From DASPWW01 sp035637595 (lineage in GTDB: Bacteria; Actinomycetota; Thermoleophilia; Solirubrobacterales; 70-9), in NCBI GenBank assembly GCA_035637595.1, contig DASPWW010000143.1, forward strand, positions 1-15,500: DNA of 15,500 bases, in the 5' to 3' direction. Of this stretch, positions 14,218 to 15,500 are shown piece by piece. The position numbers and the translations under genes are program-made. Within the stretch, counting starts at the first letter, position 1. Every line of letters starts with the position of its first letter. The notes below the pieces were generated by a model that saw nothing but the letters and a program-made list of their open reading frames with translations, was not told where the DNA came from and did not search any database.

Positions 14218-14244
14218 CTATCGGCCGGCCAGCCAGGGGCTTTA
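14218..14244 (-). promoter_or_regulatory. Sigma-28 (FliA/SigD/WhiG)-type promoter of the matrix operon
   Basis: On the minus strand TAAA (14244-14241) is followed by exactly 15 nt and GCCGATAG (14225-14218). This matches the classic consensus TAAA-N15-GCCGATAA of flagellar sigma-28 and of the Streptomyces homologue WhiG at every position but the last. AT-rich words are rare in this sequence, so a chance match at the exact spacing is unlikely. The predicted start is about 14210, giving a leader of roughly 105 nt before the TasA-like gene. It drives away from the divergent gene at 14354. Confidence 0.8.
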
Positions 14245-14341
14245 GCCGAGTGCGCGGCGTTATTGGCTCGTGGGCGCGAAGCCTCTTCTGCCCTGCGTGC
14301 GTTTAGTAACAATCTGCGCCCACGCGGCACGCTCGGGCGCC

Positions 14342-14347
14342 TAGCGT
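14342..14347 (+). promoter_or_regulatory. Probable -10 box for the leaderless gene at 14354
   Basis: TAGCGT is 6 nt before the GTG start, with no Shine-Dalgarno sequence. It fits the TAGnnT pattern seen before other genes here. An AT-richer patch (TTTAGTAACAA, 14302-14312) lies further upstream, but no clear -35 box is seen. Confidence 0.45.
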
Positions 14348-14353
14348 CGCGGC

Positions 14354-15343
14354 GTGTGCCGCGCCACGACTGCCAGGCGCCGCCGGGAAGAGGGCCAGAC
14401 GACGGTCGAATGGACCGCGCTCGTCGCCCTCGTCGCCCTTCTGCTGGTCGCCGCGCTCGCGGTGGCGGGCGCGCGGGTTCCCGGAGTGCCGCTGGCGCGA
14501 GCGATCGCGGCGAAGCTCGTCTGCGCGCTCGAGCTCGACGACACGTGCGCGACCGAGCCGGAGCTCGTCGCGGCGTACGGGATCGAGACCGCGAGGCTGG
14601 TCGCCGACCACGCCCCGTGGGTCTTCTACGAGAAGGGGATGGTGGCGCTGCCGGTCGACTACCGCGACTGCCGCGAGTCGGCGTGCTCGGTGGGCGCCGA
14701 AGAAGGGCTCGCCTACGAGACCCTCGCCGGCCTGCCCGTCACCGTGTTCGTCCACGTCGCGGATTGCCGCGATCCCGCGCACGCCGCGCCGGGGCTCGAC
14801 TGCAGCGGCACCCGCGCCGGCTACCTCTACATCCAGTACTGGTTCTACTACGTGGACAGCCGCACGCTCGAGGGCGAGGGGCTGGAGCGCAAGCTGATGA
14901 AGGCGATCGGGCGGCCGGGCTTCCACCCAGACGACTGGGAGTCCTACCAGGTGAGGATCGGTCCGCACGGCTCGCAGTCGAGATCGGGCTCGCACCATGG
15001 CTACGACTACGAGGGCGGGCCGCGCAACTGGGCCTCCGACGCCGGCATCGGGTGGGCCAACGACGTCGTCGAGGACATCGGGCTGCGCGAGAGCGGAGGC
15101 TGGGGGCCGGAGACCGGCGTGACCTGGGTCTCGGGAGGCAGCCACGCCGGCCACGCCAAGGACGACGTGGGCGCCCGCATGGTCCAGGGCGACTACCCGC
15201 GCTTCACCGACCCCGACCACCTCACCCTCGTCCCGCTCGAGCCGATCGCGGCCGGCGAGGACCCCGGCTCGGACGCCGAGTTCGCGATCCTCGCCCCGTG
15301 GCTCAAGGAGGTCTGGGGCGACCCGGAGTTCGATACGGGGTGA
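14354..15343 (+). CDS. Protein with class III prepilin signal and possible Vps62/DUF946-like domain
   Basis: A 329-residue protein. The start MCRATTARRRREEG (1-14) is basic, and G14-QTTVE19 followed by a hydrophobic helix (20-40) is a class III (Flp/TadE-type) prepilin signal: cleavage after Gly14 would place Glu at position +5. The rest is a presumably extracytoplasmic domain with six cysteines (57, 65, 106, 111, 138, 150), HAPWVFYEKG (86-95), YLYIQYWFYYVDSR (157-170) and GFHPDDWESYQVRI (189-202), then a His/Gly-rich stretch. The YWFYY and HxxDWE elements recall Vps62/DUF946 proteins, but this is from memory and may be a separate family. Function is unknown; it could be a pseudopilin with a functional head. 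GTG 14354 is favoured by the TAGCGT box. It is divergent from the matrix operon and convergent with the right-edge SDR gene. Confidence 0.72.
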   Translation: MCRATTARRRREEGQTTVEWTALVALVALLLVAALAVAGARVPGVPLARAIAAKLVCALELDDTCATEPELVAAYGIETARLVADHAPWVFYEKGMVALPVDYRDCRESACSVGAEEGLAYETLAGLPVTVFVHVADCRDPAHAAPGLDCSGTRAGYLYIQYWFYYVDSRTLEGEGLERKLMKAIGRPGFHPDDWESYQVRIGPHGSQSRSGSHHGYDYEGGPRNWASDAGIGWANDVVEDIGLRESGGWGPETGVTWVSGGSHAGHAKDDVGARMVQGDYPRFTDPDHLTLVPLEPIAAGEDPGSDAEFAILAPWLKEVWGDPEFDTG

Positions 15344-15350
15344 GCGCCCG

Positions 15351-15500
15351 CTACCGCGGCGGCATCCGCAGCGCGCCGTCGAGCCGGATCGTCTCGCCGT
15401 TGAGCATCTGGTTCTCGACGATCTGACAGGCGAGCTGCGCGTACTCCTCGGGGCGCCCGAGGCGCGACGGGAACGGGATCCCGGCGCCGAGCGCCTCGCG
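15351..15500 (-). CDS. SDR-family dehydrogenase, C-terminal end (5' part outside window)
   Basis: The last 49 codons of a minus-strand gene that enters from the right edge; stop TAG at 15353-15351. The fragment contains FPSRLGRPEEYAQLACQIVE and NQMLNGETIRLDGALRM, the C-terminal signature of short-chain dehydrogenases of the 3-hydroxyacyl-CoA dehydrogenase type 2 (HSD17B10-like) group. These are NAD(P)-dependent Rossmann enzymes acting on hydroxyacyl-CoA or steroid-like substrates. The active site and cofactor motif lie outside the window, so the exact substrate is not assignable. It converges on the gene ending at 15343 with a 7-nt gap. Confidence 0.85.
   Translation of the reverse strand, partial: REALGAGIPFPSRLGRPEEYAQLACQIVENQMLNGETIRLDGALRMPPR

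Noticed and set aside
14105..14340. c-di-GMP (GEMM) riboswitch in the matrix operon leader
   Set aside because: I looked for the conserved GEMM core because CACGCAGGGCA is present on the minus strand at about 14290-14300, but the ACGCAAAGC element and stem order are missing, and the sequence lies upstream of the predicted transcription start. The conserved-looking TAAAG...CCGATA words fit a sigma-28 promoter instead.

Overview
This is a GC-rich, gene-dense chromosomal window with frequent GTG and TTG starts, several apparently leaderless genes, an F420-dependent oxidoreductase, secreted CSLREA / choice-of-anchor Q type beta-helix repeats and a SipW/TasA export system. Together these point to an actinobacterium, most likely of class Thermoleophilia (Solirubrobacterales-like). 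The class assignment is an inference from gene style; no rRNA or other phylogenetic marker gene is present.

Layout. Positions 2-2254 (+) hold the 3' part of a large secreted multidomain protein (beta-helix module plus Ig-like modules), cut by the left edge. It converges on a translationally coupled pair read leftwards: a CtpE-like P-type cation ATPase (6187 to 3728) and pyruvate kinase (3728 to 2286). Divergent from the ATPase is an Rv3520c-like F420-dependent luciferase-family oxidoreductase (6251-7312, +). It is followed by the three-gene proton-translocating transhydrogenase operon pntAA-pntAB-pntB (7348-10203, +). A small LapA-type membrane protein (10461 to 10216) faces it.

The most interesting part is a leftward four-gene surface-matrix operon (14104 to 10536). 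It encodes a TasA/CalY-like protein, an ER-type (Ser/His) SipW-like signal peptidase, a 510-residue protein with a SipW-type signal, three internal repeats and a DNRLRE-like domain, and a second, diverged TasA-like protein. The genes overlap by 4-11 nt. Upstream lies a close match to a sigma-28 (FliA/SigD/WhiG) promoter, TAAA-N15-GCCGATA, followed by a leader of about 105 nt that can form three small hairpins. This suggests that a motility- or development-type sigma factor controls an actinobacterial SipW-TasA matrix operon.

Divergent from that operon is a protein with a class III (Flp/TadE-type) prepilin signal joined to a possible Vps62/DUF946-like domain (14354-15343, +). The right edge carries the last 49 codons of an SDR-family dehydrogenase on the minus strand.

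How the genes may work together (inference). The left and centre hold ordinary metabolism and ion transport: pyruvate kinase, a probable Ca2+/cation pump, NADPH supply through Pnt, and an F420 enzyme. The right part makes and processes extracellular proteins. Several genes carry a TAGnnT box 6-9 nt before the start codon and no Shine-Dalgarno sequence, a leaderless pattern. No tRNA, rRNA, CRISPR array, insertion sequence or phage gene was seen, and no gap without a gene exceeds about 250 nt.
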